Origin: Candidatus Hodarchaeota archaeon
GTDB lineage: Archaea > Asgardarchaeota > Heimdallarchaeia > Hodarchaeales > YT1-039
Assembly (NCBI GenBank): GCA_016840025.1
Contig: JAEOTF010000163.1
Coordinates: 1 to 26,804, forward strand
Reading direction: 5' to 3'
DNA length: 26,804 bases
The notes under the pieces were generated by a model. It made no database searches. It saw nothing but the letters and a program-made list of their open reading frames with translations, and was not told the DNA's origin. The stretch's first letter is position 1; every line of letters begins with the position of its first letter. Positions 14,675 to 22,710 of the stretch are shown here, in pieces. A program made the position numbers and the translations under genes.

Positions 14675-15682
14675 ATGAATCTCCAGAAAAGGTTGTTTCT
14701 GACAGTTATTATCATATTCATTCTTGAGTTGTTAGTATTAACTTCGTTGGTATTTCGGAGTGATCCTGTGGATGCAGTATCACCCCCACCAGATGGTTAC
14801 ACTGGAACAGTTACCTATGAGGATACTGGTAATCCAGTACCCGATGGAACTACGATTAAAGTCTGTGTTGACGGAGTATTTTACGATAATGGTGGTGGTA
14901 GTATTTCTAACGGTGATTATTCACTTCTTATCAATGGCGACGATCTTGATACCAGTAATTATAAGGAGGGGGCTCTTGGTTTTGAGGAATTAATTTTTTG
15001 GGTTGGCGACAATATTGCTGTTGAATCAGGGTTTTTTTCAAGTGGTGGAGGATATGAGGTGAAAGATTTGACAATTTGGCCCGCTTATTCACCCGCATTG
15101 CTTGTACTCAATGAAATCATGGTCAACCCCTCCTCAGGAACGGAGTGGATTGAGCTATATAATCCTAGCACTGCTGAAGTTAATCTGGAGCCTTATTCCC
15201 TTTCTGATAATGATGGATGGTTATTTGACTTTACTTCTTCTGATACGATACCTGCTCAAGGTTATTATGTATACTCTATCCCAGCAATGCCACCAATTAA
15301 AAGATTTGACGATTCCCCTGGTGATGAGATTAAACTCGAGTGGACTTGCCCATATTCTTGGATTGCGGGCGGAAATACTGTTACAATCGACAGAGTTGAG
15401 TATGGAACCCCAAGTGGCACTTCAAGTCATGGACCTTCAGACACATTATTGTCCAATGCCCCATTACCTGGAGAGGATAATTCTTTGGTTCGTACGCCTG
15501 ATGGGCATAGGTCATCTCCAATTTGGGATCCAGCAAATGATTTCATTACTACAGCTACCCCCACTCCAGGCGAGTCTATCCCAGAAATTCATAGTGTCTT
15601 AATGCTGATTTTTTGTCTTTTTTGTTTGGAAATTTATATCTGGTTGGTAAAATGGAAGAAACCTGAGAAAGTGGAGTTTTAA
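14675..15682 (+). CDS. Exported, membrane-anchored lamin-tail-domain protein
   Basis: About 335 residues from the ATG at 14675, which follows GTGGT; a TTG at 14660 would add five residues. A signal sequence (LFLTVIIIFILELLVLTSLV) is followed by an archaeal carbohydrate- or Ig-like module (GYTGTVTYEDTGNPVPDGTT to about residue 140). Next is a lamin-tail domain: VLNEIMVNPSSGTEWIELYN, LEPYSLSDNDG and TIPAQGYYVY are its signature strands. The C-terminus is PTPGESIPEI, a transmembrane segment and KWKKPEK, the layout of archaeal surface proteins with an IPEF-like anchor. Lamin-tail domains in prokaryotes occur on secreted proteins and often next to nucleases; no nuclease motif is seen here. Likely role: cell-surface adhesion or structure. 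Confidence 0.8.
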   Translation: MNLQKRLFLTVIIIFILELLVLTSLVFRSDPVDAVSPPPDGYTGTVTYEDTGNPVPDGTTIKVCVDGVFYDNGGGSISNGDYSLLINGDDLDTSNYKEGALGFEELIFWVGDNIAVESGFFSSGGGYEVKDLTIWPAYSPALLVLNEIMVNPSSGTEWIELYNPSTAEVNLEPYSLSDNDGWLFDFTSSDTIPAQGYYVYSIPAMPPIKRFDDSPGDEIKLEWTCPYSWIAGGNTVTIDRVEYGTPSGTSSHGPSDTLLSNAPLPGEDNSLVRTPDGHRSSPIWDPANDFITTATPTPGESIPEIHSVLMLIFCLFCLEIYIWLVKWKKPEKVEF

Positions 15683-15686
15683 TCAA

Positions 15687-16580
15687 CTATTTCTTAAACT
15701 GTTTGCGAATATAATGAATGGCAGTGGAGACTTTCTTTTTTAATCGAGCATCCTGGACTGTGCGGAGATGACGGGTTTTCAAAACCCGCTTACAAGCAAT
15801 TTCCACAATCGCATGACCATAAATTTCGGGATCCTTCGGCACCTGTTTCTTTCGTTCTAAAAAAGTACAGAGACGGCGGCTAAAGTCTAGGATTTCCTTT
15901 TTTTGCTGTGGAAGTATGTCCAATTGAGCAAGGAGTCGTCCTATTTGAAAGCGAATAACATCAAAAGTATCGGTATTTTCGCGATTTTTATAGAAACTCT
16001 TGAAGGCACCGCACTGAACAGCTTGGAATTTGGCTGCTGCGACCTGGTTCTTGTCTATGTTAAATCTTAGTTCTTTATTGATCTCGTGAAGAGTTTTCCA
16101 AGGGATTGTACGGCATGACATCCGTAATAATGCCTCAAGGTAGCCCAATATCCGGCAGAGTACCTTCTCATCCGCCATGACTTTGGATGGATCTGTAGCA
16201 TGGAGTTCAGCGATTGTTTGGTCAATTAACTGTTCAGGAAACCATTGAGAGAGTAAACAGGAGAACCGGAGATTACGTTGAAGAGTTTTAGAAGCAAGAT
16301 TATTCTCCTTACAAGAGATGCGTTCATGAAGATGTTTAAGTTTTTTAAAGTCCTTTTTTGCGGATACATCTCGAGAAGAGGAGCTAATTCGACTCCCAAG
16401 CTGCCAACGAAGAGGTTTCATACCAGTTGTGTCATAGGAACATTCTTCAAATTGGGGATAACAATCCTCCGAAATACTATCTTCCTTATCCAATGAAACA
16501 CCGTTTGAGTAACCAATCTCATTAGCAAGTAGCCTAACTAGAGAAGGATTCCGTTCTGGTTTCTTATCCTTAGATTCCAT
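15687..16580 (-). CDS. Divergent transcription factor B (TFB)-like protein lacking the zinc ribbon
   Basis: 297 residues from the ATG at 16580; a longer frame to 16655 has no better start. Residues 56-95 (RWQLGSRISSSSRDV and KKLKHLHERIS) look like the TFB linker, followed by RNLRFSCLLSQW. Two cyclin-like repeats follow: about 100-190 (CRILGYLEALLRMSCRTIPW, KTLHEINKEL) and 205-297 (IGRLLAQLDILPQQKKEIL, GHAIVEIACK, VSTAIHYIRKQF). The N-terminal CxxC...CxxC ribbon that binds RNA polymerase in ordinary TFB is absent; only scattered Cys remain. TFB/TFIIB bridges TBP-promoter complexes and polymerase, so a ribbonless form would be a regulator or competitor, or a decayed paralog. Family call by pattern only. 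Confidence 0.6.
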   Translation of the reverse strand: MESKDKKPERNPSLVRLLANEIGYSNGVSLDKEDSISEDCYPQFEECSYDTTGMKPLRWQLGSRISSSSRDVSAKKDFKKLKHLHERISCKENNLASKTLQRNLRFSCLLSQWFPEQLIDQTIAELHATDPSKVMADEKVLCRILGYLEALLRMSCRTIPWKTLHEINKELRFNIDKNQVAAAKFQAVQCGAFKSFYKNRENTDTFDVIRFQIGRLLAQLDILPQQKKEILDFSRRLCTFLERKKQVPKDPEIYGHAIVEIACKRVLKTRHLRTVQDARLKKKVSTAIHYIRKQFKK

Positions 16581-16854
16581 TTCAATTCTTATATTATTTA
16601 AGATTAAATAAGCTATGAGAGACACTTCCCTCCATCTCATGTAATCTTGAAGCAAGCAGAAAAGAAATGGTTAGTTCTCAATAGCTTTTAAAGGAAAAGA
16701 GTAGCTTTGATTCTGTAATCAACACAATTTAGCGCATATTTTCGTCAAGAAAGACCTGAATTTGCCTGACATCAGATAGCGAAAAACGGTAAATTCATTA
16801 AAAAAAACTCTTCTGATCTTTTTAAACAGGAAGCAAGCGATATTATGATAGAAG

Positions 16855-17949
16855 TTGACTTCATATTGTAGAAATAACCCAGTTTTCTGGTTAGTACTCT
16901 TGAGTTTGTTGTTCTTGAGTAATTTAACCAGCCCTACGCACATATTGGGAAATAAAACTACAATAAATGATGAAAAAATCAATTTAGAAATAAATTCTAC
17001 ATTTTCACTATCAAATGGCTCGGTTAAAGAATTTCAACGAGTATTTGGGTTATCTCAGAAGCAAGACATCTATTTACTCCATGTAAAATGCCATTCAACA
17101 GAAAATAATATTAAAAAAGTCATTATTGGAGTAACCCTCAACGGAATTAATACAAAAAAGACCTTCTGGGATTCCAATAAGAATCTTTCTGATTTTCATT
17201 CCTTTATTGCAGGAACTACCCTCACCATCAAGTTGAATGAAACAAGTCCTCTCTTTTATCTAGAAAATAGATTGGACCTTATCATTCAAGTGGAAACATC
17301 TTCATCTTTTAATACAGATAAAGGAGATTTTGCAGTAGAAGAAGTAGTCTTTCAAACATTAACTCCACCAATACTAACTCCCGAAATTACCGAAAATATC
17401 CACATCCCCTTAGAAGCATCCCAAGGGGAATGGTATATTGCCCCTCTTTCTGTCTTCTATGAAAGATATCTAAAAACTCCACTTTTTATTTATACCAAAG
17501 AAGCTTTACAACTAAGGATTACAGTTGAAGTGATTTTCTCGAATCTTCCTCTTTCTACAATTTCTTTCTCCATTTCCTCGAATCAAAAAATATTCAAACC
17601 TACTTCATATCTCGAAAACAATGCATTTAGCATAATATATGCAGAGATAAATGAAGGAGATGAATTAAATTTGGAATCACGATTTCGTCCTTCGAGTGAA
17701 ATGAAGAACAATATTTTTACATTAGTTATTAATGTAACCGCTTCTGTAGCACCTTTTTCTAATAAAGAAACTACAAATAATTCCTCTTTTAATTATAATT
17801 TCATACCTATACAGCTAAATCTTTTAGAACTTCTTCGATTAGCTAGTTTTGTAGTCCCACTGTCTCTATTCTACAAACACAGAAAACGTTCAACGTTTAC
17901 TAAACAAGCGATTATCATTAAGGAAAATTCAGGAGAGGAGAAAAATTAG
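16855..17949 (+). CDS. Exported protein with C-terminal membrane anchor, unrecognised
   Basis: 364 residues from a TTG; no ATG is in frame before the signal peptide, whose core is FWLVLLSLLFLSNL. The ectodomain is about 290 residues of beta-strand-rich, Asn/Thr/Ser-rich sequence, with many N-x-S/T sites (for example near 29, 46 and 300), consistent with N-glycosylation outside the cell. A transmembrane segment (about 320-338: LLELLRLASFVVPLSLF) and basic YKHRKRS follow, then a ~25-residue cytoplasmic tail. I do not recognise the fold. The end abuts the next gene: GGAGAGGAG in its last codons serves as that gene's ribosome binding site. The 16581-16854 gap upstream holds only the divergent promoter region. 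Confidence 0.75.
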   Translation: MTSYCRNNPVFWLVLLSLLFLSNLTSPTHILGNKTTINDEKINLEINSTFSLSNGSVKEFQRVFGLSQKQDIYLLHVKCHSTENNIKKVIIGVTLNGINTKKTFWDSNKNLSDFHSFIAGTTLTIKLNETSPLFYLENRLDLIIQVETSSSFNTDKGDFAVEEVVFQTLTPPILTPEITENIHIPLEASQGEWYIAPLSVFYERYLKTPLFIYTKEALQLRITVEVIFSNLPLSTISFSISSNQKIFKPTSYLENNAFSIIYAEINEGDELNLESRFRPSSEMKNNIFTLVINVTASVAPFSNKETTNNSSFNYNFIPIQLNLLELLRLASFVVPLSLFYKHRKRSTFTKQAIIIKENSGEEKN

Positions 17950-18007
17950 TGTTAAGAACTTTACCCCAGCTCTGATTAGCTTCCTAGGAGCGCAATATAT
18001 CGGTTAC

Positions 18008-18454
18008 ATGCTTTGGGAATCTTTAATCCTCTTTAATACGTTATTAATCGTTGGAGTATTAAGTAACGCATTATTTTCTAGAAAAATGATCTTAGTGAAT
18101 CTATCTAAACCTATTCAGGAATTAGATATTGATTTAAAGGATGAACTCTTGATTACTTATAATGAAGAAAAATCTATATTCATCTACTACTATGTAAAAG
18201 GCATTTCTTCTTTGTATTACTCACAAAACCTAGTTAATCTTACACGTTTTAATATTAAACTTATAGAAATAGGCGATGACACCTTTCTTAGGATTAAAAT
18301 TAAACTACCGAAACAATGTAATGATAAAGATATGTTTCTCGAAGAAAGAAAGCTTGAAATTTTAGAAGCAATGAAACAATCGGCGCCAGATCTTACACTT
18401 ATCCCTATTACAACTCCACAGTTAATGCGGATATTAGGATTTGGACTAAATTAG
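18008..18454 (+). CDS. Membrane-anchored protein paired with the exported protein
   Basis: 148 residues from the ATG at 18008. One or two N-terminal hydrophobic segments (WESLILFNTLLIVGVLSNAL) are followed by a cytoplasmic-looking domain with alternating strands (LLITYNEEKSIFIYYYVKG, TFLRIKIKLP) and a helix LEERKLEILEAMKQS. Not recognised. The ATG has GGAG 18 nt away, which is too far, whereas the strong GGAGAGGAG at the end of the previous gene is 4 nt from an in-frame ATT at 17945; starting there adds 21 mostly hydrophobic residues. It is co-oriented and nearly contiguous with the exported protein, so the two probably form a membrane pair. Confidence 0.68.
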   Translation: MLWESLILFNTLLIVGVLSNALFSRKMILVNLSKPIQELDIDLKDELLITYNEEKSIFIYYYVKGISSLYYSQNLVNLTRFNIKLIEIGDDTFLRIKIKLPKQCNDKDMFLEERKLEILEAMKQSAPDLTLIPITTPQLMRILGFGLN

Positions 18455-18473
18455 TAGTTTAACCAAATTCAGA

Positions 18474-18512
18474 TTTTTATAAATCGAAGTAGATTAAATA
18501 AATCGAATTGCA
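18474..18512 (+). promoter_or_regulatory. TATA-box promoter with very short leader
   Basis: TTTTTATAAA (18474-18483) is a good TATA box about 34 nt before the ATG at 18513, and no Shine-Dalgarno sequence is present. With transcription starting ~25 nt after the box, the mRNA would be nearly leaderless. Confidence 0.5.
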
Positions 18513-18698
18513 ATGACTAGCGTATTACGAACTTCTTATGCAGAGAGTCTTGAGTTTATAGAAGAAAAAGTTGAGATCTGTAAGTTTTGCGAGCGACCAC
18601 TATGTCCCTATTGCTGGAATCATGCAGAAGGGAGTCCTGAAGATTCCCAAATCTGGAAATGTTCCAATTCGCTCTGTAAACATCAATTCACCTTGTAA
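18513..18698 (+). CDS. Small Cys-rich (zinc-binding) protein
   Basis: 61 residues. A helical start (AESLEFIEEKVE) precedes C23-x2-C26, C31-x2-C34, then C50 and C55 with H57 (KCSNSLCKHQF). Two CxxC pairs plus a CxxxxC-type pair suggest one or two zinc sites, as in small zinc ribbons. It has its own TATA box and hardly any leader. The family is not recognised; such proteins often bind nucleic acid or a protein partner. The preceding membrane-protein gene ends 58 bp upstream. Confidence 0.65.
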   Translation: MTSVLRTSYAESLEFIEEKVEICKFCERPLCPYCWNHAEGSPEDSQIWKCSNSLCKHQFTL

Positions 18699-18774
18699 TT
18701 ATGAATTTTAAATTATTTATTCTTATTTTACACTTCATTTAGTATGATTCAATCTGATATCCCTAATAGGATCA

Positions 18775-18855
18775 AAATTATAAATTTATTTTTAGTACAA
18801 TTAGGCAATATCAAAATAAGATCTAATTTTTAGATAAACAACGGAGGCTAAAACA
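18775..18855 (+). promoter_or_regulatory. Promoter and ribosome binding site of the acyl-CoA dehydrogenase gene
   Basis: AATTATAAATTTA (about 18776-18788) is TATA-like, and CGGAGG (18842-18847) lies 8 nt before the ATG at 18856. Confidence 0.5.
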
Positions 18856-20079
18856 ATGATTCAAGACATCAAAAAAGCTCTTCGTGCACTTAATTTTTCG
18901 TCTGAAGCTCAAGAAACTAACGAAATGGTACTTGATCTCATTGAAGATTTTTGTACTCGGGAAATTGACCCCCATGATACTGAAATGGAAGAAACTGGTG
19001 TTAAAATGGAAGATGGGAAGGTCATTCTTCCACCACCAATGCCAACCATAGTAAAAAAGATGGGAGAAAACGACATTTTTGGAATTTTTGCCTCTGAGGA
19101 ATATGAGGGAATGGGTCTTTCTTATGCGCTCCATAATGCAGTGATTGAACGACTCAGTTGTGCAAACACAGCTCTTGCGATTATGTTAGGAGTGCATGGC
19201 ACTGCTGTAGACGCGATATTAGAATACGGTACCAATGAAGCTAAAGAGCAATATGTTCCAAAATTAACCAGAGGGGAGCATATTGGTGCGCTGACGTTCA
19301 CCGAATCAAATAGTGGCAGCGATCTTGGATCACTTCGGTGTGCTGCAGAACCTCAAGCCGATGGATCATGGAAAATAACGGGTCAGAAAATCTTTGTTAC
19401 AAGTGCAGGAGTTGCTGACGTCCTCATAGGTCTTTTTGCGACCGATCGAACGAAGGGAGCGAGGGGTCTCACCGCTTTCATTATTGACTTTAATCTTCCT
19501 GGTGTTAAGGTAGGACGTCTTGAGAAGAAGATGGGTCTCCATGACTCACCTACCGGGGATTTAGTCTTTGAAGATTATATTGTACCCCCTGAAAATCTGT
19601 TAGGAGAGGAGAACAAGGGGTACCCACTAACACTACGCGGGTTAACAGGTTCACGTATTAGTGTAGCTGCTCAAAGCGTGGGAATTGCATCAGCTGCCTA
19701 TCAAAAAGCTATAGAATACTCTAAACAACGAAAACAATTTAATCGTACTCTAAGTGAATTTCAAGCCACTCAGTTTAAATTAGCTCAAATGGCAACCAAA
19801 ATCCACGCAGCTCGCACGATGTATCTCCTAGCTGCTCATCATAAACAAGAAAAACGATCTTTTTCTACTGAAGCCTGCATGGCAAAGCTTTTTGCTAGTG
19901 AAATGGCGCAAGAAGTGTGTGCACAAGCAATTCAGATTCACGGTGGCTATGGATTTATTGAAGAATATGGGGTAGCACGTCATTATCGGGATGCGCGTGT
20001 ACTCACAATTTATGAAGGCACAAGTGAAATGCAGCAGTTAATCATCGCAAGGAATCTGTTATCTGGTCGAAACGTCTAA
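18856..20079 (+). CDS. Acyl-CoA dehydrogenase
   Basis: 407 residues, the usual length. An N-terminal helical domain is followed by the FAD/substrate region ALTFTESNSGSDLGSL and KITGQKIFVTSAGVADV, then the C-terminal helical domain with RKQFNRTLSEFQATQFKLA, QIHGGYGFIEEYGVARHYRD and ILTIYEGTSEMQ-type ending (here VLTIYEGTSEMQ). E387 in YEGT is at the position of the catalytic base of short- and medium-chain enzymes. It oxidises an acyl-CoA to the trans-2-enoyl-CoA and passes electrons to ETF. There is no ETF, thiolase or CoA ligase beside it, so the chain length and pathway (fatty acid or branched amino acid) are open. The gene is a single unit convergent with a Gfo/Idh/MocA gene. Confidence 0.95.
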   Translation: MIQDIKKALRALNFSSEAQETNEMVLDLIEDFCTREIDPHDTEMEETGVKMEDGKVILPPPMPTIVKKMGENDIFGIFASEEYEGMGLSYALHNAVIERLSCANTALAIMLGVHGTAVDAILEYGTNEAKEQYVPKLTRGEHIGALTFTESNSGSDLGSLRCAAEPQADGSWKITGQKIFVTSAGVADVLIGLFATDRTKGARGLTAFIIDFNLPGVKVGRLEKKMGLHDSPTGDLVFEDYIVPPENLLGEENKGYPLTLRGLTGSRISVAAQSVGIASAAYQKAIEYSKQRKQFNRTLSEFQATQFKLAQMATKIHAARTMYLLAAHHKQEKRSFSTEACMAKLFASEMAQEVCAQAIQIHGGYGFIEEYGVARHYRDARVLTIYEGTSEMQQLIIARNLLSGRNV

Positions 20080-20099
20080 AAAATTAAAAACACTTTTTT
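20077..20099. terminator. Compact bidirectional terminator between convergent genes
   Basis: TAAAAAATTAAAAA overlaps the dehydrogenase stop and reads as a T-run for the minus-strand gene; CACTTTTTTG just after it is a T-run for the plus-strand gene. Archaeal termination at T-tracts makes this a likely shared terminator in a 37-bp gap. Confidence 0.45.
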
Positions 20100-20116
20100 G
20101 CATCCCCAACAGTTTT

Positions 20117-21508
20117 TCAGCGCATTTCTTCCATATCAATCATACGTTTCTCCAAACGCGCCTTATCTGCTGCAAAAGCCATCAAATGAGACTCCAACGA
20201 AGCACGACCACTTGTAAGCGGTTGTTCATCTCCTTGCCCTTTTATCATTTTAACAAAGGCATGCATTAGCCCATCATCTCCTCCACCGTGGTCTGACTTA
20301 CTTATTCCTGAAGAAAGAATAACCTCCTTCTTCCCAGTTAGTGAGTCATAAACGACTAAGTAATCGCCTGATAGTAGAAATTGTCCTTTAATAGTTCCTT
20401 TTGTGCCATCAATACGAATTGTCCGACCTTCCTCATAGCTATGACCGTGCATGGTTAAATTTGCGGTGGATTCATCTTCAAATTCGATATTAACAACCTG
20501 ATGGTCGACAACGTTATGGTCATCAACTTGATAAACACATTTTCCATATGGACCCTCTTGAAGAGCCTTTAATCTTCCTTGTGTGGAGAAATCCTCAGTA
20601 ATAACATTGATTGGCCATCCACTATACTCTTTTACTTGTCGTAGGGGACGTATTATTTTGCTAAGTCTGTCAATGAATTTTGGATGGGCAAGAGACAACC
20701 CTGCAATAGAACGAGTCATCCTCGACCCACCTTTCTTAGCAATCCAGAGAATTGGGACAATATCGATATAAACCCGTGGAGCGTAATAAAGGCATGTTTC
20801 TGCAGCAGAACAACCGTCTGTACAACGGTAAGGAACCCCTTCAGGTGCACTATCAGACCCAAAATGAGTTAAGGATCCAAAACTGCTAATCTTAATTGGT
20901 TTAACTCCCATCAACCAATACAGGATATCTAAATCATGACAACATTTAGCTAAAATCATTGGACTAGATTTTTCTCTATTATGCCAGTTACCTCTGATGA
21001 AACTATGTGCATAATGAAAGTAAGAGACATTTTCACGAAGAGAAATGTTAACTACATTTCCGATACGTCCAGATTGGATGATTTGATGGATTTTTGTGAA
21101 AAAAGGGGTATAACGGAGTACATGACATATTTGTAGCTTCTTTTCGACTTCCTCAGCTTTATTAACTAGAAGTTTACACTCATCTATTGATGCTGCCATT
21201 GGTTTCTCAAGTAATACGTCATAACCTTTTTCTAATGCTAAAAGGGTTGGTTCTGCGTGAAGTTGATCCTGGGTAGTAATAATAGCGGTTTGTGCTAATT
21301 TTTCTTTCTGAAAGAGATCTTCCCAGCCATTGAAGCTGTTCTCTTCCCTGATTTGATGTCTTTGAACAAATTTCACTCGACGAACTTGTTTTGGTTCAGC
21401 AACAGCCATAAATCGTAACAAATCAGGATTTTTAAAAGCAAACTCCCCATAAACATCTAATCCCCTGTTACCAGCCCCAATTAATACAGCAGTCACAGGT
21501 TTAGGCAT
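20117..21508 (-). CDS. Gfo/Idh/MocA-family NAD(P)-dependent oxidoreductase
   Basis: 463 residues. The N-terminal Rossmann fold shows VLIGAGNRGLDVYG (8-21), then ITTQDQLHAEPTLLALEKGY and LLEKPMAASIDECK, the family's EKP signature. CCHDLDILYWLMG and the C-terminal beta-sheet half follow, with DGTKGTIKGQFLLSGDY. These enzymes oxidise or reduce sugars, inositols or related polyols. An insert of about 80 residues (CTDGCSAAETCLYYAP and the following stretch) makes it longer than typical (~340-400) and contains clustered Cys, like family members that include CxxxCxxx(x)C inserts. It has GATGAG just upstream and a 74-bp gap from the GNAT run, so it may be transcribed with it or alone. Confidence 0.9.
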   Translation of the reverse strand: MPKPVTAVLIGAGNRGLDVYGEFAFKNPDLLRFMAVAEPKQVRRVKFVQRHQIREENSFNGWEDLFQKEKLAQTAIITTQDQLHAEPTLLALEKGYDVLLEKPMAASIDECKLLVNKAEEVEKKLQICHVLRYTPFFTKIHQIIQSGRIGNVVNISLRENVSYFHYAHSFIRGNWHNREKSSPMILAKCCHDLDILYWLMGVKPIKISSFGSLTHFGSDSAPEGVPYRCTDGCSAAETCLYYAPRVYIDIVPILWIAKKGGSRMTRSIAGLSLAHPKFIDRLSKIIRPLRQVKEYSGWPINVITEDFSTQGRLKALQEGPYGKCVYQVDDHNVVDHQVVNIEFEDESTANLTMHGHSYEEGRTIRIDGTKGTIKGQFLLSGDYLVVYDSLTGKKEVILSSGISKSDHGGGDDGLMHAFVKMIKGQGDEQPLTSGRASLESHLMAFAADKARLEKRMIDMEEMR

Positions 21509-21582
21509 AACTCATCACAGTATTAGGAATAATAATTAGAATCCATCTAAATTTTTTCATGATGAGTTTTGATCAAGCAACC

Positions 21583-22710
21583 TTATCCAAGTTTATTCCT
21601 TATTTTAGCCAATAGTTCTTCCCAATCCTTTGTATCATGCAAACTTATTAGATCCTGATCTTTTTGCATATGTTCGACATTTGTCCAACCATTCTCAACA
21701 GCTTCATTCAAGTTTCTTAATGCAGTGGCAGTGTCTCCTGCTAAAGCACATGCGCATGCAATTTGGTAATACTCCCATCCTTTCGCGTTTCGTACCTTAG
21801 TGGCTTTCATGTACCAATTTACTGCTTCTTTATACTGCTTTAACCTGTAACAATGATCACCCTGGATGAAATAGTGAATAAATTCATCATATGAACCGAA
21901 AGATACAGAAAAATCCGCTCTTTTTTCAAAACCGACCTTTTCTGCTACACGAATTGAGGGATAATTGTCCAACCAATTTTCCCAGTACGGGATGACATTA
22001 TTCTTCTCACAATAGTCAACAAAAGCTGCTGCAGTTAGTGTAGCAAATCCTTTATTTCTACTTTCTCTTTCTATTGTTTCAATTCCGACACCACATTTCC
22101 CTCTACTTACATATTCTGCTGTGCACCAACAAATGACCTCTTTATCTTCCTTTACCGTACAAAAACCAAAGCCATTTTCCAAGAAAGCATCAATGGATAT
22201 CCACATACCATGAATTTCTTCAGTTATTGATTCAACGTTTTTTAGGTCATCTCTTTCCAGAAGTTGTCTATTGATTCGGTGAATTGTATAACCATCAGGG
22301 ATTCGGTCTTTCCAGTCTGGTATCTTACCCCCGTTGAATTTACTCACCCTACGACCCCTAGTTACGGGTAAATATTTTTCAAAGATCTCGCTGATTTCTG
22401 TTTGCCAATTATTAGAGGAGTAATATACCTTGAAATACAATTGATTATAAGATAACGCTGTCGGAATAATTCTTTCCAATATCAGTTTTTTTACCGCTTT
22501 GTTGAATTCAGTATTTTTTGCATACCCGGCAAAATAAAAATTACTCGAAGCTTCTGAAACTAACATTGTTTCTGGATTTTGAACATCATCCACCCAAATA
22601 TTTGAAGGATAACCCCCTATTATTAAGGATTCAATGACAAAATCAAAATGCACCCCTTTTATGACGGGGATTATTTTCTCGTAATCATTTTTCTCAGTGA
22701 TTTCTATCAT
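21583..22710 (-). CDS. GNAT acetyltransferase with C-terminal TPR-like region, copy A
   Basis: 375 residues. A diverged N-terminal half precedes a GNAT fold of the ZmaR-like GNAT_acetyltran type: GFCTVKEDKEVICWCTAEYV, GVGIETIERESRNKGFATLT (acetyl-CoA loop RNKGFA) and NYPSIRVAEKVGFEK, roughly residues 170-280. Residues about 285-365 are TPR-like (CYRLKQYKEAVNWYMKATK, YYQIACACALAGDTATALRN). It is a paralog of the next gene upstream and overlaps it by 4 nt (ATGA), so they are translationally coupled. Members of this family acetylate antibiotics or other amines, but the substrate here is unknown. Confidence 0.85.
   Translation of the reverse strand: MIEITEKNDYEKIIPVIKGVHFDFVIESLIIGGYPSNIWVDDVQNPETMLVSEASSNFYFAGYAKNTEFNKAVKKLILERIIPTALSYNQLYFKVYYSSNNWQTEISEIFEKYLPVTRGRRVSKFNGGKIPDWKDRIPDGYTIHRINRQLLERDDLKNVESITEEIHGMWISIDAFLENGFGFCTVKEDKEVICWCTAEYVSRGKCGVGIETIERESRNKGFATLTAAAFVDYCEKNNVIPYWENWLDNYPSIRVAEKVGFEKRADFSVSFGSYDEFIHYFIQGDHCYRLKQYKEAVNWYMKATKVRNAKGWEYYQIACACALAGDTATALRNLNEAVENGWTNVEHMQKDQDLISLHDTKDWEELLAKIRNKLG

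Noticed and set aside
14760..15602. Two plus-strand frames overlapping the lamin-tail-domain gene
   Set aside because: They are out-of-frame shadows of the exported protein and show no protein-like features.
15687..16655. Longer start for the TFB-like gene at 16655
   Set aside because: The extra 25 residues are unlike TFB and include the likely promoter region; the ATG at 16580 is preferred.
16719..16982. Minus-strand frame of 87 codons upstream of the TFB-like gene
   Set aside because: It overlaps the signal-peptide region of the exported protein on the other strand and has no ribosome binding site or family resemblance.
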